Source: Rhodospirillaceae bacterium UBA6219 (GTDB lineage: Bacteria > Pseudomonadota > Alphaproteobacteria > Rhodospirillales > Magnetospirillaceae). From it: a DNA stretch of 64,000 nucleotides. Numbering within the stretch: the stretch's first letter is position 1; each line of letters starts with the position of its first letter. A program made the position numbers and the translations under genes. Shown in pieces: positions 33,429 through 42,629 of the stretch. The stretch spans positions 43,333 to 107,332 of the forward strand of contig DISD01000046.1 in NCBI GenBank assembly GCA_002435715.1, in the 5' to 3' direction. The notes under the pieces are model-generated. The model searched no databases. It had not been told where the DNA came from and was given only the letters and a program-made list of their open reading frames with translations.

Positions 33429-34595
33429 ATGTTGCATTGGCTTTCCCGGCGCACTAAGGCGGCCCTGCCATCGGTGGACATTGTCGTCCTGACCACCGCC
33501 GCTTTGCCTTGGCGGACCGGACCATCCTTGTTTTCCATCTGGCATGCCGGCGGCCTGGCGGATTTGGGTTACCGCGTCGCCTATGGAATTCCTTGGCTGG
33601 GGGCGTCCTCGCAACGGAAATTGTGGGGCCGGGTTCTGTTCCAGGACCAAAGCGAACAAGCGCAATGGCTGCGCGACGAAGCCCGCCGTTTGGGCATTCC
33701 ACCCTTGCCCGACATCTTCTTCTTCAACGGCGTGTTTTCCAAATCCCTGTTCAGCATCTTCGTTACCGAAGACCCTTTTGCCGCAGCCCCCCCCGCCCGC
33801 TTTTTCCTGGTGCAAGAGCCCGAACATTTCGGCTGGCTGCCGACCATCCGCCCCAAGGAACGGACGGGGGCCGACAAGATCGTCGGCATCGTCATGACCA
33901 ATTACGGCCACTACATTCGTCGCCCCGGACGCCCCGACCGCTCTGCCTTTGCCTGGGTGGTGGAAAACCGCCACAAAAGGCTGATGCGCAAACACGCCCA
34001 TGTGATCGTGCCGTTGTCCCCGGCCCTTGACCTGTCAGGCCTGGAAGACATGACCGAATGGCGGCAGGTCACCGGCATCCTGCCGGCCTTCGCCGAGATG
34101 GCGCCACCCTCCGACGATTGCCGGGGGGTTTATTTCCTGGGACGGCTGACCTGGGACAAGGGGTTGGATACGGTGATCGAAACGGCGAAGCGCCTGAATG
34201 TGCCCATGGACATTTACGGTGATGGCCCGGATCAGGACGCCATCCGCCGGAAAGCCGCCGAACTGCAATCGCCGGTGCGGTTTTTGGGACCAAGCGACAG
34301 CCCCTGGCAGGTACTGGCCGATTACCGGGTCTTCTTCAACCCGTCGCTGTCGGAAGTTCTTTGTTCCACCACCGCCGAGGCCCTGGCCGCCGGGCGTCAT
34401 GTGGTCATCCCCGATTGCCCGGCCAACCAACCCTTTTACGACCTGCCCAACGTCCATGTTTACACCACGCCGCAACAGGCCGACGACGCGCTGCGCCGCG
34501 CCATGACGGCGGAAACCGTCCCTCCCACCATGGCCCGCCAACGCTTCGACTGGCGCGCGGTCTCCCGCTCGGTGGCACAATTGCTGGAAAGGTGA
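33429..34595 (+). CDS. DGD1-type digalactosyldiacylglycerol synthase-like glycosyltransferase (GT4)
   Basis: 388 residues. VAYGIPWLG, LVQEPEHFGWL, GIVMTNYGHYIRR, YFLGRLTWDKGLDTVIETAK, FFNPSLSEVLCSTTAEALAAG and CPANQPFYDLPNVHVY follow the plant DGD1 galactosyltransferase nearly motif for motif. The plant N-terminal extension is absent. The enzyme would add a second galactose to monogalactosyldiacylglycerol. It is divergent from galE, and the two start codons are about 150 bp apart. The 147-bp gap contains the palindrome GTCAGCTGAC. Confidence 0.82.
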   Translation: MLHWLSRRTKAALPSVDIVVLTTAALPWRTGPSLFSIWHAGGLADLGYRVAYGIPWLGASSQRKLWGRVLFQDQSEQAQWLRDEARRLGIPPLPDIFFFNGVFSKSLFSIFVTEDPFAAAPPARFFLVQEPEHFGWLPTIRPKERTGADKIVGIVMTNYGHYIRRPGRPDRSAFAWVVENRHKRLMRKHAHVIVPLSPALDLSGLEDMTEWRQVTGILPAFAEMAPPSDDCRGVYFLGRLTWDKGLDTVIETAKRLNVPMDIYGDGPDQDAIRRKAAELQSPVRFLGPSDSPWQVLADYRVFFNPSLSEVLCSTTAEALAAGRHVVIPDCPANQPFYDLPNVHVYTTPQQADDALRRAMTAETVPPTMARQRFDWRAVSRSVAQLLER

Positions 34596-34607
34596 TCAGC
34601 GGCGCCG

Positions 34608-37600
34608 TCAGGAGGCAGGCGTCCCCCGCCCCCTGACCGACAAGACGAACAAAGCGGGGGCGAAAATCAAGGCCAGCAGGGTCGATCCCGTCACCCCGCC
34701 GGCGATGGCCACCGCCAAGGGCTGCCAGAACGAAGAGCCCCACAAGATCAACGGAACGAAGCCGGCGACCGTGGTCAGGGTGGTGGACAAAACGTGACGC
34801 GTGCACGACCCCACGGCAGCGCGAATGGCAGCGGGGTCGCCACGGCGGGCGGCCGGGGCCTCGCGCAGGGCGGCCAGGACGACGATGGAATCGTTGATGG
34901 CGATGCCGACCAGACCCATGCCGCCCAGGATGGTCATGAAGCCCAGCGGCATCTGCCCCACCCACACGGCCAGCAGGGCCAGCCCCATGCTTTGCACCGC
35001 CACCAAACCGATCACCCCGGCCATGCGGAAACTGTTGAAGGCCAGCACCACCGTCGCCGCCATCATCACCACCAACGGCCCCACCATGGCCAACAACCCG
35101 GCCTGGGACTTGCCGCTTTCACGGGATTCGCCGCCAAAGGACATGCGGTATCCGGTGGGCAATTGCAGGCCGGCGGCGGCGAAACGGCGCTGAAAATCCT
35201 GCAAGGTCGCCGCCGGCAGGGTGTAGGGCGCCAAGAAAGCCTGGATCCGGTTGACGTGTTCGCCCTGATAGCGGGTCACCGCACTTAAGGCCGGGCGCAA
35301 TGTCAGGGTCCCCAAGGCGTCCAGCGGAACCATGACCGGGGATTCCCCGCCTGTTCCACTGCTTTTCTCGGCCAGCGGCATGGTGGAAATGCGGTGCATG
35401 TCGGCGCGAAAACCATCATCGGCGCGCACCCGGATCTTCAATTCTTCCGTATTCTCGACGATGGAGCCGCCGGTCACCCCGTCCAGATGCGCCGACAGCG
35501 TGGCAGCCAGGTCGGACAAGCCGAAATCGGTCAGTCGGGCGGTGTCGGCGTCAACGTTCAAAGACAGTTTCGGCAGACCGCCGACCAGAGTGGCGCGGGT
35601 ATAGGTCACCCTTTCGGCCCCCGCCAGGATCAGACGGATCTGGTCGCCCAAATCGCGCAACACGCTCAGGTCCGGGCCATACAGCTCGACCTCGATGGGG
35701 GCGTCGAACAGCGGACCTTGCTCGAAGGGCAGCACCAGCACCTCGGCTTGCGGGATCTCGGCCCTCAGCTTTTCCTGCAAGCGCGGCAGCAAGGATCGGG
35801 TGGCCCGGGGCGACACGGTGTCGATGAAGGCGGCGGCGGCCCCGGCAATCCGATCGGTGGCGGTGGTGACGTTGTAATAGACCCTGGGCGGGGCCGCCCC
35901 CAACACCCAGGTGTCGGACACGATGTCGGGCTCGGCCGCCAGAATCGCCCGCACACGCTCGACCACCTGGCGGGTTTCGTCCAGCGTCGCCTGGGCCCGC
36001 AACGTCACCGACAGCTGAAACTGGTCGCGGTCGGTGGGCGGAAAGAATTGTTGCACCAACTGACCGCTCAGCAAGAAACCGATGACGGCCGGTGCCGAAA
36101 CCAGTAAGGCCGCCCGGACCGGGCGCCGCAGCACCCAATCGAAGACGCGGTCGTACAATTGGGCCAAGACCTCGACCTTGATCCCGGTATGCGGAAAACC
36201 GCGCAATTCGGGCCCGCCTTGTTGACGACGGTCCAAAGTGCCGGCCAAAGCCGGGATGATGGTCAAGGACAACACCAACGACGCCACCACCGCCAGAATC
36301 ACCGACACCCCCAAAGACCCGGCGAATTCGCCGGTCGGTCCGGGAAACAAGGCGATGGGGGCAAAAGCCAGCACGGTGGTCACCGACGACGCCAGCAGCG
36401 GAACCGTCAGATGCTTGACCGTCCCCGAAACCGCCTCAAGCTTGGACAGCCCGTGGGAACGACGCTGGTCGTATTCATCGACGGCGACGATGGCGTTGTC
36501 GATCAGGATGCCGATGGCGACGATCAGGCCGGTGATCGACACCTGATGCAAGCTGGCCCCGGTGGCATGCAGCACCGCCACCGACAGGGCCAAGGCCAGG
36601 GGCAGAATGGCGCCAACCACCAAGCCGGAACGCCAGCCCATGGTCAAACACACCACGATGATCACCAACACCAAGGAAACCATCAAATTATCGGCCAGTT
36701 CCCCCAGATGCGACGTCACATAACTGCTTTGGTCGAACAGAATACGGGCTTGGATGCCATCCGGCAGGTCACGGGTGAAATCGGCGAACAGATGGCGAAT
36801 TCCGGCGGCCCATTGGTCGGTGCGCCAACCGTCCGCCATCAAGGCCGACACCAGCACCGATGACCGGCCTTCGACCAGGGCCATGGATTCGGCGGGCAGA
36901 CGTTCCGATTTCCGCACCTGGGCGATGTCGCCCACCCGCAGCATGCGGCCATCGTCAAGACGGCGCAGCGACACATGGCGCACCTGCTCGATCTGGTCGA
37001 AGGGACCGCGCACGTCCAAGGTCAGCTGATTGTCCGAGGCGAAGACGCCGCCGGCGGGTTGTTTGACGTCGGCGTCGGCGATGGTCTTGGCCATGGCGGT
37101 GGGCGTCAACCCGGCGGCGGCCAAGGTGGCGGGATCATAGGTGACCGCCACCTCTTCGACGGCTTCGCCAAACAACTCGGTGCGTTCCGTTCCCGGCTTC
37201 AGGCTGAGTTCGCGTTCGAAAGCCTTCGCCAACCGGGTCAAAATGCCCCGGTCCGGTGGCCCGTCCAGCGCCCAAGTGAAACTGACGACCAAGGTGTGGG
37301 CGCTGGGTTTGTCCTTGCGGAAAAAGGGCCGCCCGGCGCGATCGGGCAAAACCGCCCGGGCATCGTCCAGCTTGGCCCGCACCCGCGACCAAACCTCGTC
37401 CAGATCGGCGATGGGAACCTCGTCCTCCAAGATGACCACGATCTGGCTGAACCCGGTTCGTGACACCGATTTGATCTCTTGGACCTCTTCGATCTCGAAC
37501 AAATAGGTTTCCAGCTTTTCGGTGACCTGGGAATCGACCATTTCGGCGTCGGCTCCCGGATAATCCGTTTGGATCGAGGCGTAACGCGACGCGATCAGCG

Positions 37601-37715
37601 GGTCTTCCAGGCGGGGCATCTGGCTGAAAGCCGACAGCCCGGCCACCAGGATCAGGCCGATCGCCAACCAGGTCAGCCGGGCATTGCGATAAAACAGGGT
37701 GGTCAGGGCATCCAT
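34608..37715 (-). CDS. RND-family efflux transporter permease
   Basis: 1035 residues from the ATG at 37715 (MDALTTLFYRNARLTWL). There are twelve membrane segments in two halves, each with a large periplasmic loop. IGILIDNAIVAVDEYDQRR is the proton-relay helix, and GMGLVGIAINDSIVVL is its second-half counterpart. PLIASRYASIQTDYPGADAEMVDSQVTEKLE is the porter-domain start. It is the inner-membrane pump of a tripartite system. The substrate is unknown, and no outer-membrane channel gene is adjacent. Confidence 0.9.
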   Translation of the reverse strand: MDALTTLFYRNARLTWLAIGLILVAGLSAFSQMPRLEDPLIASRYASIQTDYPGADAEMVDSQVTEKLETYLFEIEEVQEIKSVSRTGFSQIVVILEDEVPIADLDEVWSRVRAKLDDARAVLPDRAGRPFFRKDKPSAHTLVVSFTWALDGPPDRGILTRLAKAFERELSLKPGTERTELFGEAVEEVAVTYDPATLAAAGLTPTAMAKTIADADVKQPAGGVFASDNQLTLDVRGPFDQIEQVRHVSLRRLDDGRMLRVGDIAQVRKSERLPAESMALVEGRSSVLVSALMADGWRTDQWAAGIRHLFADFTRDLPDGIQARILFDQSSYVTSHLGELADNLMVSLVLVIIVVCLTMGWRSGLVVGAILPLALALSVAVLHATGASLHQVSITGLIVAIGILIDNAIVAVDEYDQRRSHGLSKLEAVSGTVKHLTVPLLASSVTTVLAFAPIALFPGPTGEFAGSLGVSVILAVVASLVLSLTIIPALAGTLDRRQQGGPELRGFPHTGIKVEVLAQLYDRVFDWVLRRPVRAALLVSAPAVIGFLLSGQLVQQFFPPTDRDQFQLSVTLRAQATLDETRQVVERVRAILAAEPDIVSDTWVLGAAPPRVYYNVTTATDRIAGAAAAFIDTVSPRATRSLLPRLQEKLRAEIPQAEVLVLPFEQGPLFDAPIEVELYGPDLSVLRDLGDQIRLILAGAERVTYTRATLVGGLPKLSLNVDADTARLTDFGLSDLAATLSAHLDGVTGGSIVENTEELKIRVRADDGFRADMHRISTMPLAEKSSGTGGESPVMVPLDALGTLTLRPALSAVTRYQGEHVNRIQAFLAPYTLPAATLQDFQRRFAAAGLQLPTGYRMSFGGESRESGKSQAGLLAMVGPLVVMMAATVVLAFNSFRMAGVIGLVAVQSMGLALLAVWVGQMPLGFMTILGGMGLVGIAINDSIVVLAALREAPAARRGDPAAIRAAVGSCTRHVLSTTLTTVAGFVPLILWGSSFWQPLAVAIAGGVTGSTLLALIFAPALFVLSVRGRGTPAS

Positions 37716-37728
37716 CGGCGTCTCGGGC

Positions 37729-38979
37729 TCAGCGTAAGATGCGGCTGTCGGCGGTGGCGAGGACCGTCTGCACCCGCATTCCCGGTCCCAAACGGTGCAA
37801 CCCATCCACCACCACGCGTTCGCCGTCGCGCAGGGTTCCCGAGACGTAAACCCGATCTTGGTCCACATGCACCAACTGCACGTCGCGTCGCGACAGAACG
37901 CCGGTGGTGGCATCGGAAGCCGTATTGTCCGCTTCGACCACATAGACCGCCCACAAGCCGCGACGACTGTCGGTCAGGGCGGAAAGCGGCAACCAGAAGC
38001 CGGGAAGGTCCAACGAGCGACGGGTCACCAGATGGCCCAACGTCCCCGACAATGGCGGCGCGTTCATCGACGGTACGGCAAAGATGGCGGTGACCGTGCG
38101 TGTCGACGATTCCACCTGGGGCAACAAACGCAGCAAACGACACGATGTTTCGACGCCGTTGATCAGCACCGGATAAGACGTGCCTTCCTTCAGACCGGCC
38201 GCGGTTCGTTCCGGTACGCCGACACGGAATTCCACCGCTTCGGATTCGATCAGGTCCAGCACCGGCTCGCCGGCGGTGATGGCGGCGCCCTCGTCAACCC
38301 GGCGGGCGACGATGGTCCCCGCATAGGGGGCGACCAGGACCGATTGGTCCAGCTCGACCTGCAGACTGGCCAGACCGGCCTCGGCATGGCGCACCGCGCT
38401 TTCCGCCGCGGCGCGTTCGGCCACCGCCTTGCGATGATCGTAAACGGTGTCGTCATGGGCTTTCTTCGACACCCAATCCTTGCGTGCCAAGGCGCTGCTG
38501 CGGTTTTCCACCGAGGCGGTCTGTTCGCGCACCACATTGGCGACCTCAAGACGGTTGCGGCTTTCCGCCAAGGCCGAACGCAGCTCGGCCGCCTTGGCCT
38601 CCAAGGCACGGGTATCAAGCCGGGCCAGAACCTGCCCCGCCGCCACTCGGTCCCCCTCGCTCGCCTCGACCACGCGCAACAGCCCGCCACGCGCGAATCC
38701 CAAGGCGCTGAGCCGACGTGCGGCAATGGTTCCGGCGTGCTTTTCCGCGACCACGTAACCGGTCTGTCCCTGGGCGACGACCACCGCTGTCGGGATCGCG
38801 GCCCCCTCGCCCGTCGGGTCGGCGTGCTGGGCGGAACGAAGGGAATAAAGCCCCGCCGCCGCCACGATAACGAAAACCGACACCCCGGCCAGGCGCCGAC
38901 GAGAGGCCATCACCCAACGCCCCCAAGCGACAATGCCGCCTTTATCCAGCAGCTTGTTCCATGGCGTCACGTCGGACAT
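37729..38979 (-). CDS. RND efflux periplasmic adaptor (HlyD/MFP family)
   Basis: 416 residues from the ATG at 38979, with GGGGGAGG upstream. One membrane anchor (AGVSVFVIVAAAGLYSL) is followed by a lipoyl-like half (GGLLRVVEASEGDRVAAGQVLARLDTRALEAK), a coiled-coil hairpin with ALAESRNRLEVANVV, the second half (APYAGTIVARRVDEGAAITAGEPVLDLI) and beta-barrel domains. It ends 13 bp before the permease start and would connect that pump to an outer-membrane channel encoded elsewhere. Confidence 0.9.
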   Translation of the reverse strand: MSDVTPWNKLLDKGGIVAWGRWVMASRRRLAGVSVFVIVAAAGLYSLRSAQHADPTGEGAAIPTAVVVAQGQTGYVVAEKHAGTIAARRLSALGFARGGLLRVVEASEGDRVAAGQVLARLDTRALEAKAAELRSALAESRNRLEVANVVREQTASVENRSSALARKDWVSKKAHDDTVYDHRKAVAERAAAESAVRHAEAGLASLQVELDQSVLVAPYAGTIVARRVDEGAAITAGEPVLDLIESEAVEFRVGVPERTAAGLKEGTSYPVLINGVETSCRLLRLLPQVESSTRTVTAIFAVPSMNAPPLSGTLGHLVTRRSLDLPGFWLPLSALTDSRRGLWAVYVVEADNTASDATTGVLSRRDVQLVHVDQDRVYVSGTLRDGERVVVDGLHRLGPGMRVQTVLATADSRILR

Positions 38980-39141
38980 GCCTCCCCCTTTGATCAGTAC
39001 TTGCCTAGCCCCAATCCAAGCATGACGGCGAAGTTCCCACACTTTGCCACGACCACTGTAACGCACCTGAAGAAGGATGAAAATCGATCGCGGCCATCCC
39101 GTGTCGGGACGGCGACGGCCAAGGCAAAACCGTGATAACCG

Positions 39142-40269
39142 TCATTCCCACCAGCCGATCTTGCCCGTCCGGTGCCATTGCGCCAGTTGCGCATCCATGG
39201 CCATTGCGCCATCAGCGCCTGCGGCGGCGCTTGGACCATAGCCCTGATGGCCATCCACCAAGCGTCCTCGGACCAACGCCGAGGACACCTGCCAAAAGCG
39301 AAAACGGGTCAAGGCCGGGCATTGCGACAGATAGCGGCACAGGGCCCGCTCTCCGGTTCCATGCAAAACGGCGCGAAGGGTGGAATTGGGCTGAACGCCC
39401 AGAGTGGCGGCATAGCTTCCAGGGGGCGACGGGTCCGGCACCACCACCGGATCGCCCCGCCCCGAACGACGCGCCAGCTTTGCGTGGGCGGCGGCGAATT
39501 CCCGGCCTTTTCCGCCGAAATCATAAGGGCCGCCATCCCTGGGCATGGGCATCACCGCTTGGCGTTGCCACAATGTGCCGGCCAGATCGTCCGGCAACCT
39601 CACCGCCCCCTCGTCGCAGAGGTCGCACAAAACGTCGAGGATCGGATGCCTGGCGTCGGCGATACGCAGACGGCATTTCTCGACATCGACCGCCAGCATG
39701 TCGCGCATCAGCAATCGGGCCGCCCGTTCCCCCATGCATCCCAGCACGAAATGCCGCAGACGGGGAGACACCTCATCGCCTGCCGGGGCCAAGGCCCAGA
39801 CCCAGTCGTCTTTTTGGGTCAGACGGAACAAGGCCAGCATGGAAACGGGATCGAGACGGGGCAGATCGTCGAATTCCAGTTCGGCCACCGCCAACAAGGG
39901 CCAAATATCGTTGGAAGACGATGGAACCACGGACCACCCCTGTTCCATCAGACGGCGGGCGGTCTTGGGCACCACAGCGGGCAAGGTCAATCCAAACCGT
40001 TCGGCGACCGCGTCCACAAAGACCCCGTCAACAGGGGGGAAACCGTCGACGCGGGCCGTCGCCAGCCACCATGCGGCCTCGTCGCGTTCCCCGTCCTCCG
40101 CCAATAAACCGGCCAGTCGGATTTGCGCGTCCACCAGCCCCATTTCCGCCGCGCGGGTCAACCACCACAATCCGTTGACACGGCTCCCCGATTCCGCCAA
40201 GCCGCGCCCCAGGGTGAACATCGCCCTGGGATCACCGTCCTGTGCCGCCCTTTCGGTCATCGTCCCCAT
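39142..40269 (-). CDS. Sel1-like repeat protein with FliG C-terminal-like domain
   Basis: 375 residues. Residues about 5-75 carry Sel1/TPR-like helices (AMFTLGRGLAESGSRVNGLWWLTRAAEMG, AQIRLAGLL). Residues about 130-220 align with the FliG C-terminal domain: FDDLPRLDPVSMLALFRLTQKDD, VLGCMGERAARLLMRDM, then a helix VEKCRLRIADARHPILDVLCDLCDEGAVRLP as in FliG. A further 120-residue tail is unassigned. The FliG middle domain is absent. It is divergent from a second protein of the same architecture. A torque-ring role is unlikely, and the function is unknown. Confidence 0.6.
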   Translation of the reverse strand: MGTMTERAAQDGDPRAMFTLGRGLAESGSRVNGLWWLTRAAEMGLVDAQIRLAGLLAEDGERDEAAWWLATARVDGFPPVDGVFVDAVAERFGLTLPAVVPKTARRLMEQGWSVVPSSSNDIWPLLAVAELEFDDLPRLDPVSMLALFRLTQKDDWVWALAPAGDEVSPRLRHFVLGCMGERAARLLMRDMLAVDVEKCRLRIADARHPILDVLCDLCDEGAVRLPDDLAGTLWQRQAVMPMPRDGGPYDFGGKGREFAAAHAKLARRSGRGDPVVVPDPSPPGSYAATLGVQPNSTLRAVLHGTGERALCRYLSQCPALTRFRFWQVSSALVRGRLVDGHQGYGPSAAAGADGAMAMDAQLAQWHRTGKIGWWE

Positions 40270-40371
40270 CCCACTCGGCTTTGAGACGGATTGCCCACCA
40301 TTGTCTCTTGGCTTTGCTCAAGAGAAAACCATGCTACCATGAGTAAATATTGACACCAACATATACAGCCC

Positions 40372-41268
40372 ATGGAAACAATTGACACATTTCTTACCCG
40401 CCTGAAAGCGACAATCCCCACGGATCAACTGACGGAGTGGCGCGCTCTTGCCGCCCGTAAGGGGTGGCTGGCCGTGGAGATGTTGGCGGAAGGGTTTGAG
40501 GCTGCAGGACGCCGGGACGAAGCAACACACGCCTGGATAGCTTGCGCGTCGGAAGATGGTTCACCATCGGCTTTATTGGCGCTGGGCAGGCATCGGAATG
40601 ATGAGATCGGCCGAAAAATGTTGGAAGAGGCTGCCAAGGACGGTGAGGTCGAGGCGGCCAACCTGCTGGCCGAGCGACTTGAAGGCGAGCAAGGTATTTA
40701 CTGGCAGCACCAAGCGGCCCTGCGGGGCGACATGGACACCGCCTTCGAGATGGTCAGGCGGCTGGTGGCGGTTCCGTCCCACGATGTTGACATCAATGCA
40801 CGCTACTGGCTGGAAACCGCAGCCCGCTTTGGTCAACCACAAGCCCGTTTCACCTTGGGTGCGGTCCTGATCGAAGAGGGCGTAATCGAAGCCGGATATG
40901 GCTGGCTACACCGTGCCGCCAATGATGGGGTAGCCGAGGCCAAGGTGATGCTGGAGGCGATGAAGGAAGCCCAGCTAGCCACCACGAAACCGATCAAAGG
41001 AATCATTATCTCTGACTCGGTCAGTGCCCCGACTGACCTGACATGGCTGGATGAAACGAAGCTTCAGGACCTCATTCGCAAAACCGAGATCGGTCCCCTG
41101 GCCTTGGCCCTGCGTGACGCCTCTCCCGAGATGCTGGATCGCTTCCGCGGTAACGTCAGTACGAGAGCATGGAAAACCCTGGTCCGCCACATGCTGGCAG
41201 CCCCTCCCTCTGGTGACACGTTGGGATCACAGACGCTGGCGGAACTGGTCAGGGGGGAAAGCCTGTGA
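40372..41268 (+). CDS. second Sel1-like repeat protein with FliG C-terminal-like domain
   Basis: 298 residues. There are several Sel1-type units (GRKMLEEAAKDGEVEAANLLAERLEG, ARYWLETAARFGQPQARFTLGAVLIEEG, GYGWLHRAANDGVAEAKVML). The C-terminal LTWLDETKLQDLIRKTEIGPLALALRDASPEMLDRFRGNVSTRAWKTLVRHML follows the FliG-C helices (LD-x-x-x-LQ-x-L-R, LALAL-x-x-AS-x-E, S-x-RA). It is divergent from the related gene at 39142-40269, with a 102-bp spacer. No clear ribosome-binding site precedes the ATG. Base composition is lower in GC than in the surrounding core genes. Confidence 0.6.
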   Translation: METIDTFLTRLKATIPTDQLTEWRALAARKGWLAVEMLAEGFEAAGRRDEATHAWIACASEDGSPSALLALGRHRNDEIGRKMLEEAAKDGEVEAANLLAERLEGEQGIYWQHQAALRGDMDTAFEMVRRLVAVPSHDVDINARYWLETAARFGQPQARFTLGAVLIEEGVIEAGYGWLHRAANDGVAEAKVMLEAMKEAQLATTKPIKGIIISDSVSAPTDLTWLDETKLQDLIRKTEIGPLALALRDASPEMLDRFRGNVSTRAWKTLVRHMLAAPPSGDTLGSQTLAELVRGESL

Positions 41269-41331
41269 CGGACCTCCCGCGTTTAAGGCTTACGGTTACG
41301 ACCTCAACTCCAGAAATCAAAGACTGACCAT

Positions 41332-42465
41332 ATGACACTGATCGCAATATTCAATTCCAGCAAGCCAACGCTGATCTCCGATGTCTTGCTTTCTTCAGCC
41401 CAAACGCCTCCAGCGGTTAGCGTAACCCCAACTGGCGTATCGATTGACCCCGCAAAATATGTCTCTGCGGATTACTCGCCACTTCACTTCCAGCAGAAAA
41501 CAGCGATTTTGCACGGGGGAAAGGTCGCTATTGCGGTTGCCGGTGACTTCAAACGGGCACAGAAGGCGGCTTGCGCGCTCAGGGACGACATCCGAAACGG
41601 GGTCCTATGCCAATCGAACCTGCAAGAGTGGGGACAAGAGGCTGATAAGAAATTTGGCAAAAGTGTCTCCATGTTCATCGCTTGGAACGAGCCCGAGTCA
41701 TGGCTCATCGGCAAGATCGGAGATCCGTTTACAGTTCGGCGTACCGCCAGCGGCACTGAAGTTTTCTGGGCGGGATCAGGATCCGAGTGGTTACAAACCT
41801 GCATGCTCACCCTAGGTGAATGTGTTGAGCAAATTGGACCGCTGGAAGAGGCTGAACGAATTAGGATGTTGGCAATCGCACAGACTGGATATCACCTATT
41901 CAGCGAGCGTGTTTTAGGTCTGAAAGACCATTTTGGCGGCGGATTCCAAATAACAACCCTCCATGAAGACCTATTCTACCCCGTAACAGGGATAACTTAT
42001 ATTCACATGACAGTTCTTCATAATGAAAAAGGAATCCCATACACTATAAAAATATTACCTTCCATTGTGATACAGGGTTACGATTCTGGAGACTTGACAT
42101 TTGATACGCTCAGTCTCTCAGACATTGAACGTCTCGACCTCGGCGACAGGTTTGAATTCCGAGGGCGATTCGAACGTAGTTGTCTCCCCGTAAAGCCTCT
42201 GCTGACCGGCAACAATCTTCCGCCGCCACCTCCATCCCTGGAACGCGTGCGTTATTTTCATATCCAAAGAGCGCATATCTGGAATGGTTCGATTGTCCAT
42301 CTTGGTTCTTCGCAAATGCTTCAAGAGGGCACAGCGCCATGTCCGATTGAGATCGTCGAACATCCAGATAACACGGTGAGTATCTTCGTCCGCAAGACGG
42401 AACTGAAGATGTGGCAACAGGAAGGCCCGAGCAGGAAGACCTTGAAAAAGCATCATCAAACTTGA
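41332..42465 (+). CDS. unknown protein, possibly Ntn-hydrolase-like
   Basis: 377 residues with no family I can name securely. The N terminus TLIAIFNSSKPTLISDVLLSS followed by KTAILHGGKVAIAVAGDFKRAQKAACALRDDI resembles the start of proteasome/HslV-type Ntn hydrolases (Thr after Met, then SD, K, and AxAGD blocks). That would make Thr2 a nucleophile after Met removal. This is inference only. The gene is conspicuously AT-rich compared with its neighbours, mostly in the second half, which suggests horizontal acquisition. It lies 63 bp after the second Sel1/FliG-like gene, in the same direction. Confidence 0.5.
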   Translation: MTLIAIFNSSKPTLISDVLLSSAQTPPAVSVTPTGVSIDPAKYVSADYSPLHFQQKTAILHGGKVAIAVAGDFKRAQKAACALRDDIRNGVLCQSNLQEWGQEADKKFGKSVSMFIAWNEPESWLIGKIGDPFTVRRTASGTEVFWAGSGSEWLQTCMLTLGECVEQIGPLEEAERIRMLAIAQTGYHLFSERVLGLKDHFGGGFQITTLHEDLFYPVTGITYIHMTVLHNEKGIPYTIKILPSIVIQGYDSGDLTFDTLSLSDIERLDLGDRFEFRGRFERSCLPVKPLLTGNNLPPPPPSLERVRYFHIQRAHIWNGSIVHLGSSQMLQEGTAPCPIEIVEHPDNTVSIFVRKTELKMWQQEGPSRKTLKKHHQT

Positions 42466-42578
42466 ATTCGTTCCAATGCCGATCGCGCGTGAAAGCAGGG
42501 GACTTTTTTGATTGCCTGCGCTCAGGGGGGCTCCAATGCTGGGATCAAGCCCCCCGTGACCTAAGAAGCCATTAAGCC

Positions 42579-42616
42579 CGCCCGGCCATCCCCAATTCAC
42601 GCCCTCCGGCCGGGCG
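42579..42616 (-). terminator. hairpin downstream of livM
   Basis: CGCCCGGCC pairs with GGCCGGGCG across a 20-nt loop. It lies just past the end of the leftward transporter operon. There is no long T run, so it is a weak or factor-dependent terminator. Apart from it, 42466-42629 holds nothing recognisable. Confidence 0.4.
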
Positions 42617-42629
42617 CCGCACAAAGACC

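Noticed and set aside
39142..40269. Calling the FliG-like domain proteins flagellar motor switch proteins
   Set aside because: They lack the FliG N and middle domains, carry Sel1 repeats, and are far from the flagellar genes.
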